Assembly (NCBI GenBank): GCA_020426125.1
Contig: JAGQQQ010000083.1
Location: forward strand, 1-9,158
Direction: 5' to 3'
DNA from: Planctomycetaceae bacterium
Lineage (GTDB): Bacteria; Planctomycetota; Planctomycetia; Planctomycetales; Planctomycetaceae
Length of the DNA: 9,158 nt
The translations under genes were made by a program, and so were the position numbers. Each line of letters opens with the position of its first letter. Within the stretch, counting starts at the first letter, position 1. The notes below the pieces were generated by a model. The model made no database searches. It was not told the DNA's origin and saw only the letters and a list, made by a program, of their open reading frames with translations. Below are positions 1 to 6,273 of this stretch, in pieces.

Positions 1-2
1 TC

Positions 3-1838
3 ACGGTCGAATTGACTCGAAATGAGGTCCGTGACTTGATTGTCGAAGGCTTCTTTCCGGAAGTCGGGTTGTCGGAACGCCCGCGGAAGAAGGGCTCCGG
101 ATTTCAGGAGTTTGGACTTCCCTATGCGGCGGATGCGGCGATCACCAGGTATCTGGGAGCCTTTTTGCAGGACCACTGTGAAGCAGGCAATCATCTCGGC
201 GAGGAAGGTTCGTGCCGTCCCGATGTGATTCTGTTCAACGGCGGCGTCTTCGCGTCTCCTCTTCTGCAGGACCGCGTGGTCGGAGCGATCCAGAAGTGGT
301 TCGCGAACGGAGATTCCGAATGGACTCCCCATGTCTTGAAGAATGAACGGCACGATCTCGCGGTCTCTCGCGGCGCCGCGTACTACGGAATGGTCCGCCG
401 AGGTCAAGGAGTTCGGATCGCTGCCGGCCTGCCAAGGTCGTACTACCTCGGAATTGGGACAGGAGAGACCGCCGAGTTGCAGGCGATGTGCCTGCTTCCT
501 GCCGGAATGGAACCGGCGGCGGAGGTCCATATCGCAGAGCATCCGCTGGAGTTGGGCGTGGCGATGCCGGTGGAGTTCCCATTGTTTCATTCCAGCGTGC
601 GGCTGATTGATCCCCCCGGGGCGGTGGTTCCATTGGAACGGGAGCAACTGACTCCGTTGCCTCCCATTCGGACGGTGCTCCGATCCCGCAAGGACAAAGA
701 AGCGACGACGGTCGCGGTGACGTTGCACGCGAAGTTAACCGAGATTGGGACCTTGCAGATCTGGTGTGGGGAAAAGGAAGGCAACCGCAGCTGGCAGTTG
801 CAGTTCGATGTCCGTTCTGCCACGCAAACGGATGTGTGTGGCCATCAGGCGGTGGGGGAAGCCGCTGGAGTGGTTGACGAAGAGGAGATCGCCATCGCTT
901 ACGAGGTTCTCAAACAGTCCTTCACTCGAAAAGGGAGTGAAAAACCGGCCGGATTGCCCAAACGACTCTCACGATCGCTGGAACTCTCGAAAGAGCAGTG
1001 GCCACCGTCGTTGTTGCGGAAGATGTGGGAGATGCTGATGTTCCTTGAGCCGGGTCGTCACAAGAGCCTGGAACATGAAAGCCGCTGGCTCAATCTTCTC
1101 GGGTATTCGCTCCGGCCCGGATATGGTGTCGCCCTGGATGACTGGCGAGTAATGGAAACCTGGAAGTCGTTGCGAGGGAAGCTGGCGTTTGGTGGACCGG
1201 CGGTGATGGCGGAATGGTGGATTCTCTGGCGGCGAATCTCCGGGGGACTCCCGGCGGGCCAGCAACAAGCATTGGCGGCTCCATTGATCACCAGTTTGAA
1301 AGATGAACAGCGGAAGAGTCGCACTCCTAGACGGTCAGGGAAGCGTCGATCCGAAGGGAACATCCACGAAAAGGCGGAAGCGTGGCGAATGTTGGGGTCC
1401 CTGGAACGGCTTCCCATCTCAACAAAAATTGAGATGGGGGACCACGCCGTGGAACGTCTGGCAGAGGTGGGACGCAATGAACTTGAGCCGGCACTGCTCT
1501 GGACCATCGGCCGACTCGGTTCGCGAGAACTACTCTATGGACCTCTGAATGCTGTTGTCCCGGCGGACGCGGCAGTGCGTTGGCTCAATTTGCTGATGGA
1601 CAATCGACACCCGTCAAACGAGCGAATCCTGGCGGTCATGCAGTTGGCGAGAAGAACCGGCGACCGGTATCGCGACCTGGAATCAGACGTTCGCGAACGA
1701 ACCGTCGCTTGGTTGAGGTCCATGAATGCCCATGAAAAATACGTCACGGTCGTAACCACCGTCGGAGAGTTAGAAGACCAGACGACGGCTCAGGTTTTCG
1801 GAGATTCGTTACCTCTGGGGCTGCGTCTCCAAAGCTGA
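3..1838 (+). CDS. Hsp70-family protein with C-terminal DUF3731 region (5' end missing)
   Basis: This is the C-terminal 611 residues of an Hsp70-like ATPase. The frame is open to the window edge (codons Thr-Val-Glu precede the TTG at 12), so that TTG is an internal codon rather than the start. The first ~130 residues match the end of the actin-like Hsp70 nucleotide-binding domain, with PDVILFNGGVFASPLLQ near residues 73-89 and AVSRGAAYYG near 118-127. A beta-rich stretch of about 170-310 sits where the Hsp70 substrate-binding domain would be. From about residue 335 it resembles DUF3731, a region known to occur fused to Hsp70: RWLNLLGYSLRPGYG, DDWRVMETW and EWWILWRRISGGL are visible. This is not classical DnaK, since the lid helices and EEVD-like tail are absent. 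Such proteins are presumed cytoplasmic chaperone-like ATPases, but the role is inferred. A basic linker (RKSRTPRRSGKRRSEG, near residue 440) interrupts the DUF3731 region. The gene ends at TGA 1836-1838, with a small hairpin 24 bases later. Confidence 0.88.
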   Translation, partial: TVELTRNEVRDLIVEGFFPEVGLSERPRKKGSGFQEFGLPYAADAAITRYLGAFLQDHCEAGNHLGEEGSCRPDVILFNGGVFASPLLQDRVVGAIQKWFANGDSEWTPHVLKNERHDLAVSRGAAYYGMVRRGQGVRIAAGLPRSYYLGIGTGETAELQAMCLLPAGMEPAAEVHIAEHPLELGVAMPVEFPLFHSSVRLIDPPGAVVPLEREQLTPLPPIRTVLRSRKDKEATTVAVTLHAKLTEIGTLQIWCGEKEGNRSWQLQFDVRSATQTDVCGHQAVGEAAGVVDEEEIAIAYEVLKQSFTRKGSEKPAGLPKRLSRSLELSKEQWPPSLLRKMWEMLMFLEPGRHKSLEHESRWLNLLGYSLRPGYGVALDDWRVMETWKSLRGKLAFGGPAVMAEWWILWRRISGGLPAGQQQALAAPLITSLKDEQRKSRTPRRSGKRRSEGNIHEKAEAWRMLGSLERLPISTKIEMGDHAVERLAEVGRNELEPALLWTIGRLGSRELLYGPLNAVVPADAAVRWLNLLMDNRHPSNERILAVMQLARRTGDRYRDLESDVRERTVAWLRSMNAHEKYVTVVTTVGELEDQTTAQVFGDSLPLGLRLQS

Positions 1839-1861
1839 ACGGATCGGTCGGAACGAGTTTC

Positions 1862-1878
1862 CAAAGTGGGGCACTTTG
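1862..1878. other. Small perfect inverted repeat downstream of the Hsp70 gene
   Basis: CAAAGTG-GGG-CACTTTG forms a 7-bp perfect stem with a 3-base loop, starting 24 bases after the Hsp70-like stop codon. No T-run follows, so it is a weak terminator candidate at best. It could equally be a protein-binding palindrome, because its right arm overlaps the first of two TTGACG hexamers. Confidence 0.35.
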
Positions 1879-1910
1879 ACGCTTGACGTTCCGTTTCCAC
1901 CTTCTCTAAC
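1876..1910 (+). promoter_or_regulatory. Possible sigma70-type promoter upstream of the thioredoxin-like gene
   Basis: The hexamer TTGACG occurs twice, separated by one base (1876-1881 and 1883-1888). The second copy lies 16 bases before TCTAAC (1905-1910), which matches TATAAT at four of six positions. If used, transcription would begin about 220 bases before the thioredoxin-like start, leaving a long leader. Planctomycete promoters are poorly predicted by E. coli consensus, so this is tentative. The rest of 1839-2136 holds no gene I can support; short open frames on both strands there lack recognisable protein character. Confidence 0.22.
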
Positions 1911-2123
1911 CTCTCTATCCTGTTTGTTTTCCCATGTGCGAGGCGCTGTTCCATTCTCCGGGAAGGATCGTTGGAGCCGCGCCTCCTGGTCGCGGACGTC
2001 ATGCACTTTGAGCACAGAGATGCCTTCGCTCGTGGACTGGGGACAATCGCAAGTTTGGGGTGTTCTTCCGTCCGTGTTGTGGGATCTCTCGGGCCAAAGG
2101 CTGTCGAACTTTTTAATCGAACG

Positions 2124-2130
2124 GTGAGGA
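2124..2130 (+). promoter_or_regulatory. Ribosome binding site for the thioredoxin-like gene
   Basis: GTGAGGA lies six bases before the ATG at 2137. This supports that start over alternatives further inside the gene, which would lose the signal peptide. Confidence 0.6.
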
Positions 2131-2136
2131 TCCGCT

Positions 2137-2580
2137 ATGCGCTGCATCAAGTTGTTGCTGATGGGAATGACGGTATTCGCGGGGATGTTTTTGGACTGTG
2201 AGGCCGATTCCCCATTGGGGATCGCCTGGCAGTCGAACGTCGAAACGGGCTCGCAGAATTCTCGGGAAACCCAGCAACCCGTGTTGCTGTACTTTACGAC
2301 CGACTATTGCACCTATTGCCGAAAACTGGAACGGGACGTCTGGTCATCCCCGGCCGTTTCCCAGCAAATTTCCGAGAACTTTATTCCGGTCAAAGTGAAT
2401 GCCAGCCGGGACCGGTTTGCAGCACAGAAGCATGGAATCCGGGCCTATCCGACCATCGTGATCGTTTCCCCTGATGGAAAGGAACTGGGTCGATACGTCG
2501 GCTACACCAGTGCGACCACCATGCAACAGCGACTCTCGGGAGCATTGAGCAAGTTGGTTCAACCGGTCGTGATGCAGTAG
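2137..2580 (+). CDS. Exported thioredoxin-like protein
   Basis: A 147-residue protein with an N-terminal hydrophobic segment (about residues 4-19, preceded by Arg and Lys) that looks like a signal peptide or anchor. The Cys at 21 lacks a good lipobox (FLD before it), so lipoprotein status is doubtful. The thioredoxin fold is shown by LLYFTTDYCTYCRKLE (about 50-65), with the redox pair C58-x-x-C61, and by the cis-proline in RAYPTIVIV (P105) followed by SPDGKELGRYVGY. The CTYC active site and the 'YCTYCRKLERDVWSS' context resemble the DUF255/thioredoxin-7-like and DsbD-tail-like families more than cytoplasmic TrxA (CGPC). It probably works outside the cytoplasm as a disulfide reductase or isomerase; the substrate is unknown. 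The length is normal for a stand-alone thioredoxin domain plus signal. The next gene begins 118 bases after the stop. Confidence 0.85.
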   Translation: MRCIKLLLMGMTVFAGMFLDCEADSPLGIAWQSNVETGSQNSRETQQPVLLYFTTDYCTYCRKLERDVWSSPAVSQQISENFIPVKVNASRDRFAAQKHGIRAYPTIVIVSPDGKELGRYVGYTSATTMQQRLSGALSKLVQPVVMQ

Positions 2581-2690
2581 CGGAATGGAAACGGGCGTCG
2601 CGCCTTCGAAGATCCCTTTTCCCGCTCAGGGAGGAAGACATCAGCGAATCCTGATACACTTCCTGTGATTTTTTACGGAATCCTTCAGAT

Positions 2691-2695
2691 GGGAG
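2691..2695 (+). promoter_or_regulatory. Shine-Dalgarno-like GGGAG deciding the oxidoreductase start
   Basis: GGGAG sits just before three consecutive possible start codons in one frame: TTG 2696, ATG 2699 and GTG 2702. Spacing is 0, 3 and 6 bases. ATG 2699 is preferred by codon type and GTG 2702 by spacing. The protein differs by only one residue between these two choices. Confidence 0.45.
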
Positions 2696-2698
2696 TTG

Positions 2699-4060
2699 AT
2701 GGTGCAAGGGACTTCGACGACGCGACGCGATTTTCTGAAAACGGCGGCTCTCCTCGGTGGGGCCAGTTTGGTTTCCTCGCGGCGATTGCGTGCCGTGGAT
2801 TCGCCCAATGAGCGGATCCAGCTGGCATTCATCGGATGTGGGGGACGTGGCGGAGCAAATCTTCGCACAATGACTGGCCAGACCTTGGTGGGGGCGAATG
2901 TGGTCTCGCTCTGCGATGTCAACGAGCAAAACCTCGGCCGAGCGTCGGATCTTTTCTCCAGGGCTCGGACTTATCAGGACTACCGAAAGCTTTATGAGAA
3001 GATGGACGACATTGATGCGGTCGTCGTCAGCACCACTGAACATACCCATGCTTACGCGACGCTTCCCGCGTTGAAAATGAAAAAGCATGTGTACTGTGAA
3101 AAGCCACTCACGCATAATGTTTATGAAGCTCGAGTGATCACCGAGGCGGCGGCCGAAGCGGGAGTTGCCACCCAAATGGGCACCCAGATTCATGGGATGC
3201 CGAACTACCGGCGGGTCGTCGAATTGATTCAGTCTGGGGCGATTGGCAAGGTGACCGAAGCCCATGTCTGGGTCTCCCGTGCTTGGGGGTTACAGTCGGA
3301 GGAAGAAGCGAAGCAGAACAAAGACATCATCCACGTCACGGACCGCCCTCAGGAGAAAATGACTCCCCCGCCCTATTTGGACTGGGATCTCTGGCTCGGA
3401 CCGGCGAAACCCCGGCCTTATCACGACGTCTACTTCCCCGGGCCAAAATGGTACCGCTGGTGGGATTTCGGTAACGGAACGATGTCCGACTTGGGGAGTC
3501 ATTGGAACGACCTTCCCTTCTGGGCACTCAAACTCGACGCCCCCAAAACGATCGAAGCGTTTGGCATTCCGCCCCATCCGGAGATTGCTCCCGCTTCCAT
3601 GACGGCGGTTTATGAATACGGTCCTCGCGACGAGATGCCGGCCTGTACGCTGACTTGGTATCAGGGGAACCATAAGCCAAAGATTTGGAAAGACGGAGGC
3701 ATTCCCCAATGGGGCAACGGCGTCCTGTTCATCGGGGACAAGGGGATGCTCCTCTCCGACTACGGCAAGCATGTCCTGCTGCCTGAGGAGGACTTCCAGG
3801 ACTTCGAGCGTCCGGAACAGTTCATTCTGGACTCACCTGGGCAGCATGAGGAATGGCTGATTGCCTGCAAAACGGGCGCCGAAACCGGAAGTCCATTCAG
3901 CTATGCCGGACCGCTCACCGAAGCGAACCATCTCGGCAATGTCGCCTATCGCGCTGCGAAGAAACTCGAATGGGACGCTCCCAATATGCGAGCAACCAAT
4001 TGTCCTGAAGCGGACCAATTCCTAAAACGGGATCCCCGACCGGGCTGGGAACTGGTTTAA
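2699..4060 (+). CDS. Tat-exported Gfo/Idh/MocA-family oxidoreductase
   Basis: A 453-residue protein (from ATG 2699) of the NAD(P)-dependent sugar dehydrogenase-like superfamily. Residues 9-14 (RRDFLK) followed by a short hydrophobic stretch (TAALLGGASLVSS) form a twin-arginine signal, so the folded, cofactor-loaded enzyme is probably exported. The Rossmann domain starts at about residue 40, with the dinucleotide-binding glycine loop GCGGRG at 46-51. The family hallmark EKP is at 134-136 (HVYCEKPLTHN). The conserved catalytic-region motif D-x-G-S-H-W-N-D is at 264-271 (GTMSDLGSHWND), followed by a C-terminal alpha/beta substrate domain. Length is typical for exported planctomycete members, which are numerous and mostly uncharacterised; the substrate is probably a sugar or polyol derivative but cannot be assigned. 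No dedicated sugar-catabolism gene flanks it. The stop codon lies in the palindrome TTTAAA, which also holds the stop of the convergent IS3 transposase remnant. Confidence 0.93.
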   Translation: MVQGTSTTRRDFLKTAALLGGASLVSSRRLRAVDSPNERIQLAFIGCGGRGGANLRTMTGQTLVGANVVSLCDVNEQNLGRASDLFSRARTYQDYRKLYEKMDDIDAVVVSTTEHTHAYATLPALKMKKHVYCEKPLTHNVYEARVITEAAAEAGVATQMGTQIHGMPNYRRVVELIQSGAIGKVTEAHVWVSRAWGLQSEEEAKQNKDIIHVTDRPQEKMTPPPYLDWDLWLGPAKPRPYHDVYFPGPKWYRWWDFGNGTMSDLGSHWNDLPFWALKLDAPKTIEAFGIPPHPEIAPASMTAVYEYGPRDEMPACTLTWYQGNHKPKIWKDGGIPQWGNGVLFIGDKGMLLSDYGKHVLLPEEDFQDFERPEQFILDSPGQHEEWLIACKTGAETGSPFSYAGPLTEANHLGNVAYRAAKKLEWDAPNMRATNCPEADQFLKRDPRPGWELV

Positions 4061-4269
4061 ATGGTCGGGAAACCGATCCCCCCGCTCGTGGTTGTTCCCC
4101 CGGCCAGGAGCGTCCCGTCCCTCTCAGAGGCTCTCCGCCAGTTGGGGATCAGTGTGTCTCGAATCCCCAGATCACGAGCGACCTCGGCATACGAGAGCCC
4201 CTGCTCGATCACCGTCTTGACGGCTGCGAGCTTGTACTCCCAGCTGAACATTCGTCGTTGTCGTTTCAT
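4057..4269 (-). pseudogene. Remnant of IS3-family transposase orfA (helix-turn-helix part)
   Basis: Seventy codons from ATG 4269, preceded by a GGAAAGAAG ribosome-binding-like stretch; an upstream in-frame ATG at 4287 is less likely. Residues 1-50 match the HTH_Tnp_1 type of IS3-family OrfA: a basic start (MKRQRRMFSWEYKLAAV), then helix-turn-helix LSYAEVARDLGIRDTLIPNW (about 25-44). Normal OrfA proteins run to about 90-100 residues with a leucine-zipper-like helix. Here the sequence after ERDG turns into Gly/Thr-rich residues and stops at TAA 4057-4059, so the zipper and the frameshift region leading to OrfB are missing. No transposase activity is expected; binding of the element end by the HTH is conceivable but unlikely without the zipper. 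Confidence 0.78.
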
Positions 4270-4336
4270 GAATCTTCTTTCCGTCATACATCATGACATC
4301 AGAAGACTCACTGTCCACCAACTTTGGGGAGGTTCA
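4061..4336 (-). mobile_element. Truncated IS3-family insertion sequence (left end only)
   Basis: Read on the minus strand, the outer end is at 4336 with a terminal repeat, a ~40-base leader, a ribosome-binding-like GGAAAG, then the start of the first transposase frame. The catalytic second frame (DDE integrase) and the other inverted repeat are missing, so only about 275 bases remain of what should be roughly 1.2-1.5 kb. The inner breakpoint lies somewhere between the oxidoreductase stop (4060) and about 4115, where transposase similarity fades. The outer edge abuts a broken ISKra4 transposase gene, so this element appears to have inserted into that one and then lost its distal part by deletion. 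Confidence 0.75.
4312..4336 (-). repeat. IS3-family terminal inverted repeat
   Basis: On the minus strand this 25-base segment starts TGAACCTCCCCAAAGTTGG and ends in GGACA. The TGAAC...CCCAAA...TTGG...GGACA pattern is the usual form of IS3-family ends (IS150-like). It sits about 43 bases before the likely orfA start, the expected place for the left end. I could not find the partner repeat in the window. Confidence 0.72.
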
Positions 4337-4988
4337 GTACGCCGCGTCATGTATGCGTGAGGCATTGCTGCTGAGGTAGCGGTGAGCATCGTGCACGGCT
4401 TTGTGCGGATGCTTCTCTTCGAGCGTCTGGCCCGGCCCCGGATCGTCTTCTTCCGGCCATGTTTTCCATTCGAGGATCACGGCTCCCACGTGACCAGACC
4501 AACATCGTTGTGACCAACGCAGGCATCAGTTCACGACTGTCGAGGCCCAGTCGAACCCTTTGAGGGAAGCAAGGACTGGCCACCGACCGATGAGGAAGAA
4601 AGAAGGTTCAGCCCGCGGTCCTTGAACAAGGTCGACAGCGATGGCAATAGGCTTTCGGTTCCAGCGTTGGCACCAGTCCATCAATCGAGTTGAAGGACCT
4701 TCGAGGATGGCACACCTCGCCGCAGGTCGGACAACCAGCCTGCGAAGCCCTGGCCAAGGCGACTTCCCGAACCCGTGACTGCGGAATCATCCGGGAAAAT
4801 TCCTTCCCAGTCGCTTGGGCCGCGTCCCCAATCTGCGAATCATTTGGCAACTCCGCCTGCGAGCCATCTGGTTTCTGAATCTCCGCAGACCGCTCCACCG
4901 CCTCCTTCAAATGAGAACGCAATCTTTCTCGCAACTGCTCGACACGACCATCTTCCCCGAAATCGCCGAGTTCTCCTGATGACGTTTT
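4337..4988 (-). pseudogene. Decayed ISKra4-family transposase (nonsense, internal deletion, C-terminus cut by IS3)
   Basis: The frame is open from 4988 (after TGA 4989-4991) with no good start codon; TTG 4934 is the first candidate. It encodes a charged helical N-terminus (LRERLRSHLKEAVERSAEIQ) and a zinc ribbon with C-P-T-C and C-H-R-C pairs (GCPTCGEVC ... EPKAYCHRCR), the typical N-terminal layout of ISKra4 transposases. An in-frame TGA lies at 4608-4610. The same frame then resumes with TFFLPHRS and CFPQRVRLGLDSRELMPAL, like the FFP..R.LGLD segment that normally follows the ribbon. From about 4525 the similarity moves to another frame without a start (GAVILEWKTWPEEDDPGPG, then KAVHDAHRYLSSNASRIHDA), resembling the far C-terminal region. 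The ~200-residue DDE core between is deleted. The reading ends at Tyr codon 4339-4337, exactly at the IS3 end. Non-functional. Confidence 0.72.
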
Positions 4989-5131
4989 TCAAAACACGAT
5001 CCACCCACAAAAGCTGACGTGCCCCCTTCAGGTCCGGTCCTTATGTTTCAAGATTGACAGGGTATCGGTATTTGCTCTATTCGGCGTCTGAAAGCCTCTT
5101 TCGCCCCAATCGATCCCAGCAAAAGCGAGTT
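4989..5131. other. Spacer between the ISKra4 remnant and the transporter gene
   Basis: This stretch should hold the left end of the ISKra4 element and the promoter and leader of the transporter gene. I could not identify a terminal inverted repeat or a convincing promoter. The transporter frame is open back to a TTG at 5054, but those 26 codons (rich in Ser, Arg and Tyr) are hydrophilic and precede the first membrane segment, so they are judged untranslated. Confidence 0.4.
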
Positions 5132-6175
5132 ATGCTGACTTTTCTCCAGAAACGGTGGTTCCTTGTCGCGTTGGTGGTGCTCATTCCCTGGGGGATGTGG
5201 ATCGGATTTCATGCGTCCCCCGAGCGGGTCTCCACGTTTCCCAAGCATCTGGTGACCATCGCCAGCGGAGTGCTCACAGCGACGGTGCTGTTCCTGATGT
5301 CGGTCACATTGGACAGCCAGAAGTTGTTGCATTCCTTCCGCTCGCCGGGACCGGTCCTGTGGGCGACGGTGGTCAACTCGGTCGTGGTGCCGCTCACCGC
5401 GATGGGACTCGTTCTGATTCAGTTATCCGAAGATTTCGCCGTTGGGTTGATGGTCGCCGCGAGCGTCCCGTCGACGATGGCCGCCGCCTCGGTCTGGACA
5501 CGTAAAGCCAACGGCAACGATGCCGTTTCCCTTTTAGGAACCATTGTCACCAACTCGACCTGCTTTCTGGTCACCCCCTTCTGGTTGGGATTCGGGCTCA
5601 ATAGTTCAGTTGAGATCAACGTGGTCGAATTGATCTGGAAGCTGACCATCACCGCCCTCCTCCCGATTACCTTGGGGCAACTTGCCCGAATCCTCCCTTG
5701 GGCTCGAACGCGGGCTGATCAACGGAAAACCGGGTTCGGCGTTGCGGCGCAGATGTGTATTCTGGCTCTGATCTTCTGGGCTGCGGTCCAGGGGGGAGTC
5801 AAATTGCAAGGGGCCGGATCGGGTTCTTACAGCGGACTTCCGGCGTTAGTGGTCTGGGGCAGTTGTATGGCTCTGCATCTGTGGGGGATGCTCGTCGCCA
5901 TCGCGGGGGCGAAGGTTCTAAAAATCCGCGCCGACGATGCGGTGGCGGTGGCATTCTCCGCGAGTCAGAAGACTTTGCCGATCGGTGTCTTCATCGCTTC
6001 GGGGCTGGCGGCGAATGGGTATCCGTTCGCGGTGTTTCCCATCCTGATGTTCCACGCTTCGCAACTGATCCTGGATACGTTGTTCGTGGAGCCATTCCAG
6101 AAGTGGGTGGAGAAGGAGCAAGCAGTCGTGACGGACAAACTCGCGACGGATCTTTCGCCCCTCACTCCGGAGTAA
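5132..6175 (+). CDS. Bile acid:sodium symporter-family (SBF-like) transporter
   Basis: A 347-residue integral membrane protein from ATG 5132; the upstream signal (AAGCGAG) is weak. About ten hydrophobic segments are visible, near residues 8-27, 40-60, 73-97, 102-120, 131-155, 166-189, 201-221, 235-263, 268-293 and 297-320. This matches the 10-helix fold of the SBF/BASS superfamily. Family motifs are SVPSTMAAASVWTRKANGND (111-130), with a Ser/Pro-rich crossover-type segment, and FSASQKTLPIG (275-285), the counterpart of the second crossover region. The sequence most resembles the SBF-like group (RCH1/SLC10A7/YfeH type) rather than the arsenite exporter Acr3, which lacks these forms. It probably moves an organic anion with a cation; the substrate is not predictable. 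It stands alone between an IS graveyard and a convergent gene, and ends 26 bases before a strong hairpin. Confidence 0.86.
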   Translation: MLTFLQKRWFLVALVVLIPWGMWIGFHASPERVSTFPKHLVTIASGVLTATVLFLMSVTLDSQKLLHSFRSPGPVLWATVVNSVVVPLTAMGLVLIQLSEDFAVGLMVAASVPSTMAAASVWTRKANGNDAVSLLGTIVTNSTCFLVTPFWLGFGLNSSVEINVVELIWKLTITALLPITLGQLARILPWARTRADQRKTGFGVAAQMCILALIFWAAVQGGVKLQGAGSGSYSGLPALVVWGSCMALHLWGMLVAIAGAKVLKIRADDAVAVAFSASQKTLPIGVFIASGLAANGYPFAVFPILMFHASQLILDTLFVEPFQKWVEKEQAVVTDKLATDLSPLTPE

Positions 6176-6200
6176 CCATGTTTTCCTTCCGGAAATGAGC

Positions 6201-6231
6201 CAGCCCGCATTCCCCAAGAGAATGCGGGCTG
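6201..6231. terminator. Bidirectional hairpin terminator between convergent genes
   Basis: A perfect 12-bp stem (CAGCCCGCATTC at 6201-6212 pairing with GAATGCGGGCTG at 6220-6231) encloses a 7-base loop. It begins 26 bases after the transporter stop and lies 43 bases past the stop of the RTX gene on the other strand, so it could serve both. Neither side has a run of T residues, so termination may rely on the stem alone or the hairpin may protect 3' ends. Confidence 0.72.
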
Positions 6232-6273
6232 AATTGGACCTTAGATTTCCCTAGAGATCCCAAATTGGGGGAG

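Noticed and set aside
1809..2150. 113-residue minus-strand open frame and an overlapping 83-residue plus-strand frame (1876-2127) in the spacer
   Set aside because: Neither has a clear ribosome binding site or family motifs. Both overlap flanking genes or each other and look like high-GC chance frames.
2629..2640. Strong Shine-Dalgarno-like GGGAGGA without a following gene
   Set aside because: No ATG, GTG or TTG at suitable spacing opens a frame of useful length. It probably reflects chance purine richness in the spacer.
2390..3265. 291-residue minus-strand open frame across the thioredoxin-like and oxidoreductase genes
   Set aside because: It spans two well-supported plus-strand genes and their spacer, and its composition (Arg, His and Ser rich) looks like a codon shadow.
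5054..5131. N-terminal extension of the transporter from TTG 5054
   Set aside because: The extra 26 residues are hydrophilic and absent from the usual family length. ATG 5132 places the first membrane helix where expected.
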